From JAFDVN01 sp035758545 (GTDB lineage: Bacteria; Acidobacteriota; Holophagae; Holophagales; Holophagaceae), in contig DASTWQ010000053.1 of NCBI GenBank assembly GCA_035758545.1, forward strand, positions 1-9,014: a stretch of DNA of 9,014 nt, written 5' to 3'. Both the position numbers and the translations under genes were made by a program. Position 1 is the stretch's first letter. Each line of letters starts with the position of its first letter. This document shows, one piece after another, positions 1 through 6,621 of the stretch. The notes under the pieces are model-generated. The model ran no database searches, was not told the DNA's origin, and saw only the letters and a program-made list of their open reading frames with translations.

Positions 1-2
1 CG

Positions 3-251
3 GACCGCCCGCCCATGGGCATGCGGGTGCGCCTGAAGGCCTCCGTGGACATCTCGGGCTACCCGCCCCGGGTGCAGGTGATCCTCCAGGCCCTGAAGAC
101 CTACGGCATGCTCCTCGCCGACAACGGCAGCGACTGGTACCTGAGCGGCGCGCCGGATCCGCGTTGGAGCGACGACGAGCTGGCCACGATCTCCGGCATC
201 AAGGGCGGGGACTTCGAGGTGGTGCAGATGGGGACGATCCACACCAACTGA
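3..251 (+). CDS. C-terminal part of an uncharacterised protein (5' end outside window)
   Basis: The frame is open from the first complete codon (base 3) to the TGA at 249-251. Although ATG codons lie at 15 and 21, I treat it as the end of a longer gene. The residues just before and after the first ATG (RPPMG, then RLKAS.DISGYPP) resemble the conserved tail of a large family of uncharacterised, often secreted bacterial proteins, as I remember it. The tail then carries the usual ILQALKTYGM, ADNGSDWYLSGAPDPRW and a closing KGGDFEVV block. Only about 82 residues are visible, so no catalytic residue, signal peptide or function can be assigned. The gene ends 2 nt before the convergent stop of the SRPBCC gene, leaving no room for a separate terminator. 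Alternative: a stand-alone 78-residue protein from ATG 15. I think this unlikely, because no ribosome binding site is visible ahead of it and the homology seems to run through the ATG. Confidence 0.75.
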   Translation, partial: DRPPMGMRVRLKASVDISGYPPRVQVILQALKTYGMLLADNGSDWYLSGAPDPRWSDDELATISGIKGGDFEVVQMGTIHTN

Positions 252-253
252 AG

Positions 254-712
254 TCAGGCCTTGAAGAGCTCCGCGAGCACCTGCTTGCGGTAGGCGAAGA
301 TGCGCTCGATGTCCCGCCGCACCCAGAGCGCGGTGACGATGCGCCCGATGAAGCCCCAGCCGACCTTGTAGCGGACCTGGTCGGTGATGCGGGTGCCGCC
401 GTCCGGCAGGTCCTCGAAGCGGTGGGTGTGGTGCCAGAGGGCGTAGGGCCCTGCGATCTGGCGGTCCACGAACTTCGAGCCGTCCTCGTAGGCCTCGATG
501 AGGGTCCGCCAGCGGATGGGCAGGCCGCGCACCCTCAGGCGGTATGCGAAGACCGCGCCTTCGCCCCAGGGCAGGGGCTCCGGGGTGAGGACCTCGAAGT
601 GGAGCCAGGGCGGCGTCAGGCGCTGGAGGTTCGCCGGATCGGCGAAGAAGGGGAAGACCTCCGACCGCGGCCGGGGCAGGTCCTGGGTGACGAGGACGAG
701 TTCTTCCCTCAC
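254..712 (-). CDS. SRPBCC (START/Bet v1-like) ligand-binding family protein
   Basis: A 152-residue protein of the SRPBCC superfamily, small helix-grip proteins with a deep hydrophobic pocket; it resembles the COG4276/TTHA0849-type subgroup. Visible signatures are FFADPANLQRLTPPWLHFEV at about 22-41, GPYALWHHTHRFEDL at 88-102, and the following GTRITDQVRYKVGWG (106-120). A C-terminal amphipathic stretch (about 121-150) fits the long helix closing the pocket. There is no signal peptide, so it is probably cytosolic. I chose the GTG at 712-710 because it overlaps the TGA of the upstream epimerase gene (709-711) in a GTGA arrangement, the usual sign of translational coupling, and because it gives the normal family length. 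The same frame stays open far upstream across the epimerase gene, but that part is a shadow without domain character. The ligand is unknown. In some proteins this domain is, from memory, fused to a TIGR01777 epimerase, so a shared function is likely but not proven. Confidence 0.85.
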   Translation of the reverse strand: MREELVLVTQDLPRPRSEVFPFFADPANLQRLTPPWLHFEVLTPEPLPWGEGAVFAYRLRVRGLPIRWRTLIEAYEDGSKFVDRQIAGPYALWHHTHRFEDLPDGGTRITDQVRYKVGWGFIGRIVTALWVRRDIERIFAYRKQVLAELFKA

Positions 713-1620
713 AGCAGGTCCTCCACGGCGGCCTGGGCGGTGCTGAAGCGGAACCGGAAGCCCAGGGCCTCCGCCCGGTGGGGCAGGATGTAGGCGCCCT
801 CCAGCAGCTCCACGCTCATGCCGCCCACGAGCAGCTTGAGGGCCGCCGCCGTGACGAAGCCCGGCACCGGCAGGATGGGCCGGTGGAGGCGCTTCCCGAG
901 GAGCCGGGTGAAGGCCTCGTTGCTGACGGGCTGGGGGGCCGTGGCGTTGACGGCCCCGGTCCAGGTCTCCTCCGTCGCGGCGGCGAGGTACATGGCGATG
1001 AGGTCGTCGATGTGGATCCAGCTGAAGCCCTGGTTGCCGCGGCCCAGTTTGGCGCCCTGGAAGAGCTTCACCGGCAGGGCCATCTTGGGCAGGGCGCCGC
1101 CCTCCCGGGCGAGCACCACGCCGGTGCGCAGCTTCACGACCCGGATGCCGTGGGCCGCGGCGCCGTCCGCCGCGCCCTCCCAGGCCTGGCAGAGCTGGGC
1201 GAGGAAGACCCGGCCCGGGCCCGCGGCCTCGTCGATGGGCTCCAGGCCCCGGGGGCCATACCAGCCGATGGCCGAGGCGCTCACCAGCACCTTGGGCTTG
1301 GCCTGGCAGGCGCCCATGGCGTCCACCAACCGGCGGGTGAGGGTGGTCCGGCTCTCCACCAGCTCCTGCTTGTAGGCCTCGGTCCAGCGCTTGCCGGCGA
1401 TGTTGGCGCCCGCGAGGTTGAAGACCGCGTCCGCGCCCTCGAGGGCGGCGGCCATCTCGTCGTAGCTCCGGGCCTGGGCGCCGGAAGGGAGCTTGGCGGC
1501 CTCCGGCTTCCGGCTCAGCACCGTCACCGCCACACCCCGCTGAATCAGGGCGTCCACCAGCCGTTGGCCGATGAGGCCGGTGCCGCCGGTCACCACCGCG
1601 CGGGTCAGGGTCGTCGTCAT
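709..1620 (-). CDS. TIGR01777 family NAD(P)-dependent epimerase (YfcH/SDR39U1-like)
   Basis: A 303-residue atypical extended short-chain dehydrogenase/reductase. The N-terminal Rossmann motif TGGTGLIG is at 11-18. NLAGANI (68-74) and RW (78-79) match the family's second cofactor-side block, SASAIGWYG (114-122) holds the presumed catalytic Tyr121, and SWIHIDD (200-206) is characteristic. The last 55 or so residues (248-303, ending ALGFRFRFSTAQAAVEDLL) are the DUF1731-type C-terminal domain. Length is normal and the protein should be cytosolic; the substrate is unknown for the whole family. The ATG at 1620-1618 is chosen over an in-frame ATG at 1671 because a strong AGGAGG lies 6 nt upstream and the Rossmann fold then starts at the usual distance. 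It is the first gene of a two-gene operon with the SRPBCC gene, overlapping it by 4 nt, and is divergent from the DUF255 gene. Family assignment is firm; the biological role is open. Confidence 0.95.
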   Translation of the reverse strand: MTTTLTRAVVTGGTGLIGQRLVDALIQRGVAVTVLSRKPEAAKLPSGAQARSYDEMAAALEGADAVFNLAGANIAGKRWTEAYKQELVESRTTLTRRLVDAMGACQAKPKVLVSASAIGWYGPRGLEPIDEAAGPGRVFLAQLCQAWEGAADGAAAHGIRVVKLRTGVVLAREGGALPKMALPVKLFQGAKLGRGNQGFSWIHIDDLIAMYLAAATEETWTGAVNATAPQPVSNEAFTRLLGKRLHRPILPVPGFVTAAALKLLVGGMSVELLEGAYILPHRAEALGFRFRFSTAQAAVEDLL

Positions 1621-1626
1621 GGCACA

Positions 1627-1632
1627 CCTCCT
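1627..1632 (-). promoter_or_regulatory. Strong Shine-Dalgarno site of the epimerase gene
   Basis: On the minus strand this reads AGGAGG, 6 nt before the ATG at 1620. It decides the start codon against the in-frame ATG at 1671. Confidence 0.85.
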
Positions 1633-1641
1633 CTTGTCCTG

Positions 1642-1671
1642 ATAGATGCCGCCGGGACCGGGAATGTGCAA
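1642..1671 (-). promoter_or_regulatory. Possible sigma-70 type promoter of the epimerase/SRPBCC operon
   Basis: On the minus strand TTGCAC (1671-1666) resembles a -35 box and is followed after 18 nt by ATCTAT (1647-1642), which could serve as a poor -10. The stretch is among the few A/T-containing patches in the 74-nt divergent spacer, but the -10 match is weak. Tentative. Confidence 0.3.
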
Positions 1672-1694
1672 GGGGCTGGAGGCATCCCAGGCCC

Positions 1695-3428
1695 ATGCGC
1701 CGAATCCTCCTGCTCCTGGCCGCCGTCCTGCTGCTGTCGCCCCTGGTGGCGGGGAGCCCGGAGATCCCCTGGCGGCCCTGGTCCCCGGCGGCCTTCGCCG
1801 AGGCCAAGGCCGCCGGCAAGCCCGTGCTGGTGGACGCCGTGGCCTCCTGGTGCCACTGGTGCCATGTGATGGACGCCCGCACCTACGGGGACCCGGCGGT
1901 GGCGCGGCTCGTCTCCGAGCGCTTCATCCCGGTGCGGGTGGACATCGACCAACACCCGGACGCCGCGGAGCTCTACGCCGACATCGGCTGGCCCGGCACA
2001 GCCCTCTACGCCCCGGACGGCCACCCCCTGGACCGGGAGCGTGGCTTCCTGGAGCCCGCGGACTTCCTGGCGGTGCTCCGGAGGGCCCTGGAGGGCAAGG
2101 GCAACGTCGAGACGCCGGAGGCCCCGGCGCCCGCCGCCGCGGACCCCCTGGCCGGGGCCCTGCGGGACCTGGACGCCACCTTCGACCGGGCCTATGGTGG
2201 CTGGGGACGGCAGAAGTACCCCCTCCGCATGAACCTCGAGGAGGCCCTGGACCGCGGCTGGCGCGGGGATGAGGGCACCGAGTTCCGGGCTCTCTACACC
2301 CTCGCCCAGCAGCGGCGCATCACGGACCCGGTCTGGGGCGGCCTCTTCCAGTACAGCGCCGGGCCTGACTGGCACGAGCCCCACTTCGAGCGGCTGACGG
2401 TCCTCCAGGCGGGCTGGCTGCGCAACCTGGCCGAGGCCATCCGAGCCACGGGGGACAAGGACTTCCGCGCGGACGCGCGGGCGGACCTCCGCTTCCTGCG
2501 CCGCTTCATGGCCCACCCCGATGGCGGCTTCAGCGCCACCATGGACGCCGATGGGCCAGGGATGGACGGCCACGCCTATCAGGCCCTGGACGACACGGCC
2601 CGGATGAAGGCCGGGCTCCCGCGCATCGACGCCCGGCGCTACGCCCAGGTCCAGGGCCTGATGATGGCGGCCCTGGCGGACCTCGCCGGCGTGCTGGATG
2701 ACCCCCGCCTGCTGCCGGAGGCGGAGGCCGCGGCGGCCTGGACGGAATCCCACCTCGCCACCCCGGAGGGCTACCGCCACGCCGAGGGCCAGGATGGCGT
2801 CTTCCTCGCGGACCAGGCCGGGATGCTGGAGGGGCTGATCGTCCTCCACCAGGCCGCCGGGAAGGCCGTGTACCTGGACCGGGCCGTGGCCTTGGCGGAG
2901 GCCATTGAGCGCGGCTTCGCGGATCCCTCCGGCCTCTGCCGCGCCCGGGCCGCCTCCCCCGGCCAGCTCGGCGCCTTCGCCGAGGTGCGCCTGCCCTTCG
3001 ACGACAACGCCAGCCTGGCCCGGAGCCTCCTGCGCCTGGAGGCCCTGACCGGGGACGCCCGCTACCACGACCGCGCCGCACGGATCCTCGCGGCCCTCTC
3101 CCGCCAGGACCGGCTCGACGGCCAGGGCCGCTGGCTCGGGGACTATGTCCTCGCCATGCGGGAGCTGAGGGGCCTCGGCCACCTCGCGGTGGTGGGGGAT
3201 CCCGCGAAGCCGGAGACCCAGGTCCTCTTCCGTGCCGCCCAGGCGGCCTGGCTGCCGGAGACGGTGGTGCTGCTCGTGGATCCCACGAAGCCGGCCCGCA
3301 ACCCGGAGCTGAGCTTCCCGGCGCTGGCGCACCCGGCGGCCTTCCTCTGCGGCCGGGGCACCTGCTCGGCGCCCTTCACGGACCCGGAGACCCTGTCGGC
3401 GGACGCGGCCCGGGCGGCCCGGCGCTAG
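1695..3428 (+). CDS. Exported thioredoxin-domain protein of the DUF255 (YyaL/SSP411-like) family
   Basis: A 577-residue protein. Residues 1-20 form a signal peptide (MRR, then a Leu/Val/Ala-rich core), which makes it exported, although many family members are cytosolic. Residues about 25-140 are the DUF255 thioredoxin-like domain. It has the hallmark WCHWCHVM with the CxxC cysteines at 53 and 56, the VRVDIDQ strand (80-86) and GWP (98-100), where the thioredoxin cis-proline loop is expected. The rest resembles the family's (alpha/alpha)6-barrel, six-hairpin glycosidase-like region. The C-terminus keeps the family tail LCGRGTCSAPFTDPETL, with cysteines at about 552 and 557. It is some 100 residues shorter than the usual 670-700, from memory. 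ATG 1695 is supported by the signal peptide and GGAGG at 1678-1682, a rather long 12 nt upstream. Enzymatic activity is not established for the family; thiol-disulfide chemistry in the envelope is my inference. It is divergent from the epimerase operon and overlaps the metallopeptidase tail to tail by 4 nt. Confidence 0.9.
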   Translation: MRRILLLLAAVLLLSPLVAGSPEIPWRPWSPAAFAEAKAAGKPVLVDAVASWCHWCHVMDARTYGDPAVARLVSERFIPVRVDIDQHPDAAELYADIGWPGTALYAPDGHPLDRERGFLEPADFLAVLRRALEGKGNVETPEAPAPAAADPLAGALRDLDATFDRAYGGWGRQKYPLRMNLEEALDRGWRGDEGTEFRALYTLAQQRRITDPVWGGLFQYSAGPDWHEPHFERLTVLQAGWLRNLAEAIRATGDKDFRADARADLRFLRRFMAHPDGGFSATMDADGPGMDGHAYQALDDTARMKAGLPRIDARRYAQVQGLMMAALADLAGVLDDPRLLPEAEAAAAWTESHLATPEGYRHAEGQDGVFLADQAGMLEGLIVLHQAAGKAVYLDRAVALAEAIERGFADPSGLCRARAASPGQLGAFAEVRLPFDDNASLARSLLRLEALTGDARYHDRAARILAALSRQDRLDGQGRWLGDYVLAMRELRGLGHLAVVGDPAKPETQVLFRAAQAAWLPETVVLLVDPTKPARNPELSFPALAHPAAFLCGRGTCSAPFTDPETLSADAARAARR

Positions 3429-4453
3429 CGCAGATGCTGCCCCGCCCAGGCCGCGGTGCGGGCCTGGAGCGCGGCCTGGGCCGGCGAGCCCGTGCCCGTC
3501 ACCCAGCCGGAGAGCAGGACGGCGGCGATCTCGTGGGGATGGAAGTCCTCACCCACCCCGGCGAAGGCGTCCTCGTAGGCCTTCAGGGCCTGGAGGTTCT
3601 CCACCTTGGGCTGGCCGCCGGCGTCCAGGTCCAGGGCGAAGCCGCCGTCCGTCTCGACGAGGTCCACGGCCACTTCCTGGAAGTCCTGGGGCATGCGCGG
3701 ATGCTCCAGCTGGGCCAGCTGCAGGTCCGGGCGGATCCAGCGGACCTTCGGCCCGTCATGGATGGGGAAGGCCCAGCCGAGGTCGGGCCCGTCGGGGTTC
3801 ACCACCCGGCGCTCCGCCAGGGACGGCGCGTCGGGCACCGAGGCCAGGCGGCGGAAGCCGAAGATCTCCGTGAAGAGGGACGCGAAGACCTCCGGATGCT
3901 CCCGCTCCAGCACGTGGGTCTGCTCGTGGACCAGGAGGGAGGCCGCCCGGTCCAGGGCCGCCGGCTGCTCCTCGGCGATCCTGGCCAGGGCCGCCACCAC
4001 CCGGGGCGCGAGCACGATGCAGGCGCCGCGGGTGTGGGGCAGGCCGCCTTCGACACCGGCCTTGATGAAGCGGAAGGGCGTGCGGGCCATGAGCGGCAGC
4101 TTGGCGGCGATCTGAGGCGCGGCGTGGTCCAGGATGGCCTGCAGGCCGGCCCGCTCCTCCGGCGTGAAGTCCTTGGCGCTGTCGGCGTAGAAGGCCCGGG
4201 CGGCGTCGCGGGCCTGGTCGTCGGTCATCCCCGCCAGGGCCAGGCCCGTCTTGGCCCGCAGCTCCGGCGTGTGGAGCAGGTGGAAGTAGTCATCCCCCAC
4301 CAGCACCTTCGCCGCCTCCGCCCGGGGGAGGAACTGGGCCTGGAGGGCGGGCCGGGGCGCCGTCTGGGGCGCCATCTGGGCCGGGGCCGGGGCCTGGGCC
4401 AGGACGGGCAGGACCAGGACGGGCAGCAGCAGGCGGGCGAAGACAGGTCGCAT
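3425..4453 (-). CDS. Exported putative zinc metallopeptidase (HExxH)
   Basis: A 342-residue protein that I cannot place in a named family. Residues 1-20 are a signal peptide (MRPVFARLLLPVLVLPVLAQ), followed by a Pro/Ala/Gln-rich linker to about 37. The central region holds an HEQTH zinc-binding motif at 176-180 (helix ASLLVHEQTHVLEREHP), with His176 and His180 as likely zinc ligands and Glu177 as catalytic base. The third ligand is not certain: Glu196 in the following FTEIFGF is the best gluzincin-like candidate, and Glu184 or His186 are also possible. A second conserved-looking block, DFHPHEIAAVLLSGW (303-317), resembles the HPxE-type segment of some secreted gluzincin-like proteins. It is therefore likely a periplasmic or secreted peptidase, or an inactive relative. 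It is transcribed away from the COG2509 gene, and its TAG stop shares the bases CTAG with the stop of the DUF255 gene. The start fits the signal peptide and a GAGG 5 nt upstream. Confidence 0.8.
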   Translation of the reverse strand: MRPVFARLLLPVLVLPVLAQAPAPAQMAPQTAPRPALQAQFLPRAEAAKVLVGDDYFHLLHTPELRAKTGLALAGMTDDQARDAARAFYADSAKDFTPEERAGLQAILDHAAPQIAAKLPLMARTPFRFIKAGVEGGLPHTRGACIVLAPRVVAALARIAEEQPAALDRAASLLVHEQTHVLEREHPEVFASLFTEIFGFRRLASVPDAPSLAERRVVNPDGPDLGWAFPIHDGPKVRWIRPDLQLAQLEHPRMPQDFQEVAVDLVETDGGFALDLDAGGQPKVENLQALKAYEDAFAGVGEDFHPHEIAAVLLSGWVTGTGSPAQAALQARTAAWAGQHLR

Positions 4454-4458
4454 GGGGG

Positions 4459-4475
4459 CCTCGAAAGGCTCGAGG
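4459..4475. promoter_or_regulatory. Perfect 6-bp inverted repeat in a divergent spacer (possible operator or RBS-masking hairpin)
   Basis: Arms CCTCGA (4459-4464) and TCGAGG (4470-4475) are separated by AAGGC. The dyad lies between the metallopeptidase start (4453, minus) and the COG2509 start (4528, plus). Minus-strand mRNA would have the metallopeptidase Shine-Dalgarno-like GAGG in one arm. TACACT on the plus strand (4477-4482) and TACCCT on the minus strand (4478-4473) beside it look like TANNNT -10 boxes. No clear -35 box is seen for either. Its role is a guess. Confidence 0.35.
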
Positions 4476-4518
4476 GTACACTGGGGGTGGCCTTGCTCCC
4501 ACCCGGGAGCCCCCCGCC

Positions 4519-4524
4519 GGAGAG
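4519..4524 (+). promoter_or_regulatory. Shine-Dalgarno site of the COG2509 gene
   Basis: GGAGAG with its GGAG core 5 nt before the ATG at 4528. It supports that start; no earlier ATG in this frame gives a better one. Confidence 0.7.
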
Positions 4525-4527
4525 CCG

Positions 4528-6168
4528 ATGCGCTACCTCGTCACCAACCTGCCGCTCGCCCTGGGGGAGGAGAAGCTGGACCTCGCCGCGCCCCTGGCCC
4601 ACGCCCTGGGCGGGAAGCCCTCCGAGTACCGGAACGTCACCCTGGAGCGCCGCAGCCTGGACGCGCGGCACAAGGGCTCCATCCGCTTCCTCGCGGCCCT
4701 CAGCTTCGAGACGGACCGGAGCCTGGAGGAGCTGGATCTGCCCCCCGGCGCCAAGATCGAGACCGCCCATCCCCTCGTGAGCTACGCGGTGGCGCCACTG
4801 TCCCGGAAGCCCCGGGTGGTGATCGTCGGCAGCGGCCCCGCCGGGACCTTCTGCGCCCTGCGCCTCCTGGACTACGGCGTCGAGCCCATCGTCCTGGAGC
4901 GCGGGCCCGCCATGAGCGAGCGGGTGCAGGGCATCAACGACCTCTGGCAGCACGGCAAGCTCCATCCGGACGCCAACGCCCAGTTCGGCGAGGGCGGCGC
5001 CGGCACCTTCAGCGACGGCAAGCTCACCACCCGCATCGGCCATCCCGCGACGCGCTACGTCATCGAGACCTTCGTGCGCTTCGGCGCGCACCCGCGCATC
5101 GCCTACCTGGCCAAGCCCCACGTGGGCACGGACGTCATCCGCAAGTGCTCGGTGCTGATCCGAAAGGACGCCGAGCGCCGGGGCGCCGTCTACCGCTGGA
5201 AGTCCCCCCTGGCGGACGTGGAGGTGAAGGACGGCCGGGTGGTGGCGGCGGTGCTCGCCAGCGGCGAGCGGATCCCCTGTGACGCCCTGGTGCTCGCGCC
5301 GGGCCACAGCGCCCGGGACACCTTCGAGATGCTGCACCGCCACGGCGTGGCCATGCGCCAGAAGCCCTTCGCCATGGGCGTGCGCATCGAGCACCCCCAG
5401 GACCTCATCGACAAGGCCCAGTACGGCCCCAGCAAGGGCCACCCGAGCCTGCCTCCCGCGGACTACCGCCTCACCTGCAACTTCGGCCTGAACCGCGCCG
5501 CCTACAGCTTCTGCATGTGCCCCGGCGGCGAGGTGATCCAGTGCTCGTCCGAGGAGGGCGGCGTCGTCGTCAACGGCATGAGCAACGCCAAGCGGGATTC
5601 GGGCTTCGCCAACAGCGGCATCGTGGCCAAGGTGAACCCCTCTGACTTCGGCAGTGACCACCTGCTGGCGGGCATGCACTTCCAGCGCACCTGGGAGCAG
5701 GCCTGCTACCGGGCCGCCGGCGAGAGCTACGGCGCCCCGGCCATGAGCGTGAAGGACTTCCTGCGGCAGAAGGCCACGGGGCACCTGCCGCGCACGACCT
5801 TCAAGCCCTTCGCCGTGGCGGCGGACCTGCGCACCTGCCTGCCGGACTTCATCGTCGAGCAGCTGGCCGGCGCCCTGCCGGTCTTCGACCAGAAGATCCA
5901 CGGCTACGCCTCCGGCCAGGCCATCCTCCTCGCCATCGAGAGCCGCACCAGCAGTCCCATCCAGCTCCTGCGGAACGAGGACGGCCAGAGCGCGTCGCAC
6001 CCGGGCCTCTATCCCTGCGGCGAAGGCGCCGGCTTCGCCGGCGGCATCACCAGCGCCGCCGTGGACGGCATCCGCGTGGCCGAGTGGATCGCCCAGGCCC
6101 ACGGCGCGCCGGCCTTCCAGCCCTTCGAGAAGCAGGTGCGGGCCGCGGACCTGGCGAACGAGTATTAG
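4528..6168 (+). CDS. COG2509-type FAD-dependent dehydrogenase
   Basis: A 546-residue flavoprotein of the uncharacterised FAD-dependent dehydrogenase family COG2509. A family-specific N-terminal domain (about 1-90) precedes the FAD-binding Rossmann fold: RVVIVGSGPAG (96-106; GxGxxG at 101-106) and the acidic strand end IVLERG (121-126). Further family marks are FGEGGAGTFSDGKL (153-166), a Cys-Met-Cys-Pro-Gly-Gly block at 329-334, and the C-terminal flavin-contacting PCGEGAGFAGGI at 496-507, followed by a helix containing DGIRVAEWI. Length is typical. There is no signal peptide or membrane segment, so it should be cytosolic. Substrate and electron acceptor are not known for the family; an NAD(P)H- or ferredoxin-linked redox reaction is only a guess. 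The gene appears to stand alone, divergent from the metallopeptidase, and ends 9 nt before the convergent GNAT gene. The family call is confident. Confidence 0.93.
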   Translation: MRYLVTNLPLALGEEKLDLAAPLAHALGGKPSEYRNVTLERRSLDARHKGSIRFLAALSFETDRSLEELDLPPGAKIETAHPLVSYAVAPLSRKPRVVIVGSGPAGTFCALRLLDYGVEPIVLERGPAMSERVQGINDLWQHGKLHPDANAQFGEGGAGTFSDGKLTTRIGHPATRYVIETFVRFGAHPRIAYLAKPHVGTDVIRKCSVLIRKDAERRGAVYRWKSPLADVEVKDGRVVAAVLASGERIPCDALVLAPGHSARDTFEMLHRHGVAMRQKPFAMGVRIEHPQDLIDKAQYGPSKGHPSLPPADYRLTCNFGLNRAAYSFCMCPGGEVIQCSSEEGGVVVNGMSNAKRDSGFANSGIVAKVNPSDFGSDHLLAGMHFQRTWEQACYRAAGESYGAPAMSVKDFLRQKATGHLPRTTFKPFAVAADLRTCLPDFIVEQLAGALPVFDQKIHGYASGQAILLAIESRTSSPIQLLRNEDGQSASHPGLYPCGEGAGFAGGITSAAVDGIRVAEWIAQAHGAPAFQPFEKQVRAADLANEY

Positions 6169-6177
6169 CCGGCCCGG

Positions 6178-6609
6178 TCAGAGCGTCTTGGCCATCTGCT
6201 GATGGACGATGCCGACTTCCATGAAGAGATCGCCTTCCCGCCGGTAGCCGAGCCGCTCGTAGAAGCCGATGGCCTTGTCCCGGGCGTGGAGCATCATGCG
6301 CGAGCAGCCGAGCGCCTTCGCGCGGCGCTCGGCCTCCTCCACCAGCGCGCGCCCCAGCCCCGTCCCCTGCTGCTCGGGTTTCACCGCCACCTGCCGCATC
6401 TGGATCTCGCCGTTCTCATGGGGCGTGAGCATCAGGCAGCCGAGGATGCGCCCCCCCTCGTCCAGGGCCACCAGGTGGTGGCTGTCCGACTCCGACGCGA
6501 GCTGGTCCACCGTGAAGGCCAGCCCCAGCGGGATCCGAAGGACCTCGTGGCGCAAGGCGACGGCCAGGGCGTAATCAGGAGAGCCGAAGGGTTGCCAGTC
6601 CAGACGCAT
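6178..6609 (-). CDS. GNAT family N-acetyltransferase (ElaA/YjcF-like)
   Basis: A 143-residue single-domain acyltransferase expected to use acetyl-CoA. Motif A is present as MRQVAVKPEQQGTGLGRALV (71-90), with the CoA-pyrophosphate loop Q81-G82-T83-G84-L85-G86. Motif B is FYERLGYRREGDLFMEVGI (116-134). The N-terminus (LRHEVLRIPLGL, about 19-30) and the tail VGIVHQQMAKTL resemble the ElaA/YjcF-type subgroup, in which the tail reads roughly GIPHxxM. The acceptor is unknown. It is the last gene of the three-gene minus-strand operon, 12 nt downstream of the TonB-C-terminus-like gene. Only a weak GGAC-type sequence is visible before the ATG, so translation may depend on coupling. Its G+C is as high as that of most of the window, unlike the gene just upstream. 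Confidence 0.9.
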   Translation of the reverse strand: MRLDWQPFGSPDYALAVALRHEVLRIPLGLAFTVDQLASESDSHHLVALDEGGRILGCLMLTPHENGEIQMRQVAVKPEQQGTGLGRALVEEAERRAKALGCSRMMLHARDKAIGFYERLGYRREGDLFMEVGIVHQQMAKTL

Positions 6610-6621
6610 GGTCAGTCCGAA

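Noticed and set aside
254..1882. Continuous 542-codon minus-strand frame covering the SRPBCC and epimerase genes, suggesting one fused protein
   Set aside because: Only its last 152 codons have protein-like character. Upstream the epimerase is encoded in another frame with a clear Rossmann motif, own start and AGGAGG site. The rest is an Arg/Gly/Pro-rich shadow typical of high-GC DNA.
1617..3332. 571-codon frame antisense to the DUF255 gene
   Set aside because: Low-complexity Gly/Arg/Val/Ala-rich translation without domain signatures; the plus-strand frame carries the WCHWC motif and family tail.
4225..6102. 625-codon frame antisense to the COG2509 gene
   Set aside because: Rich in His/Ala/Gly/Val with no motif. 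It is the shadow of the flavoprotein gene, where third-position G/C removes stop codons on the opposite strand.
6169..6177. Short CCGG-C-CCGG symmetry between the COG2509 and GNAT stops as a terminator
   Set aside because: Only a 4-bp stem with a single-base loop and no T-run; too small to support a terminator.
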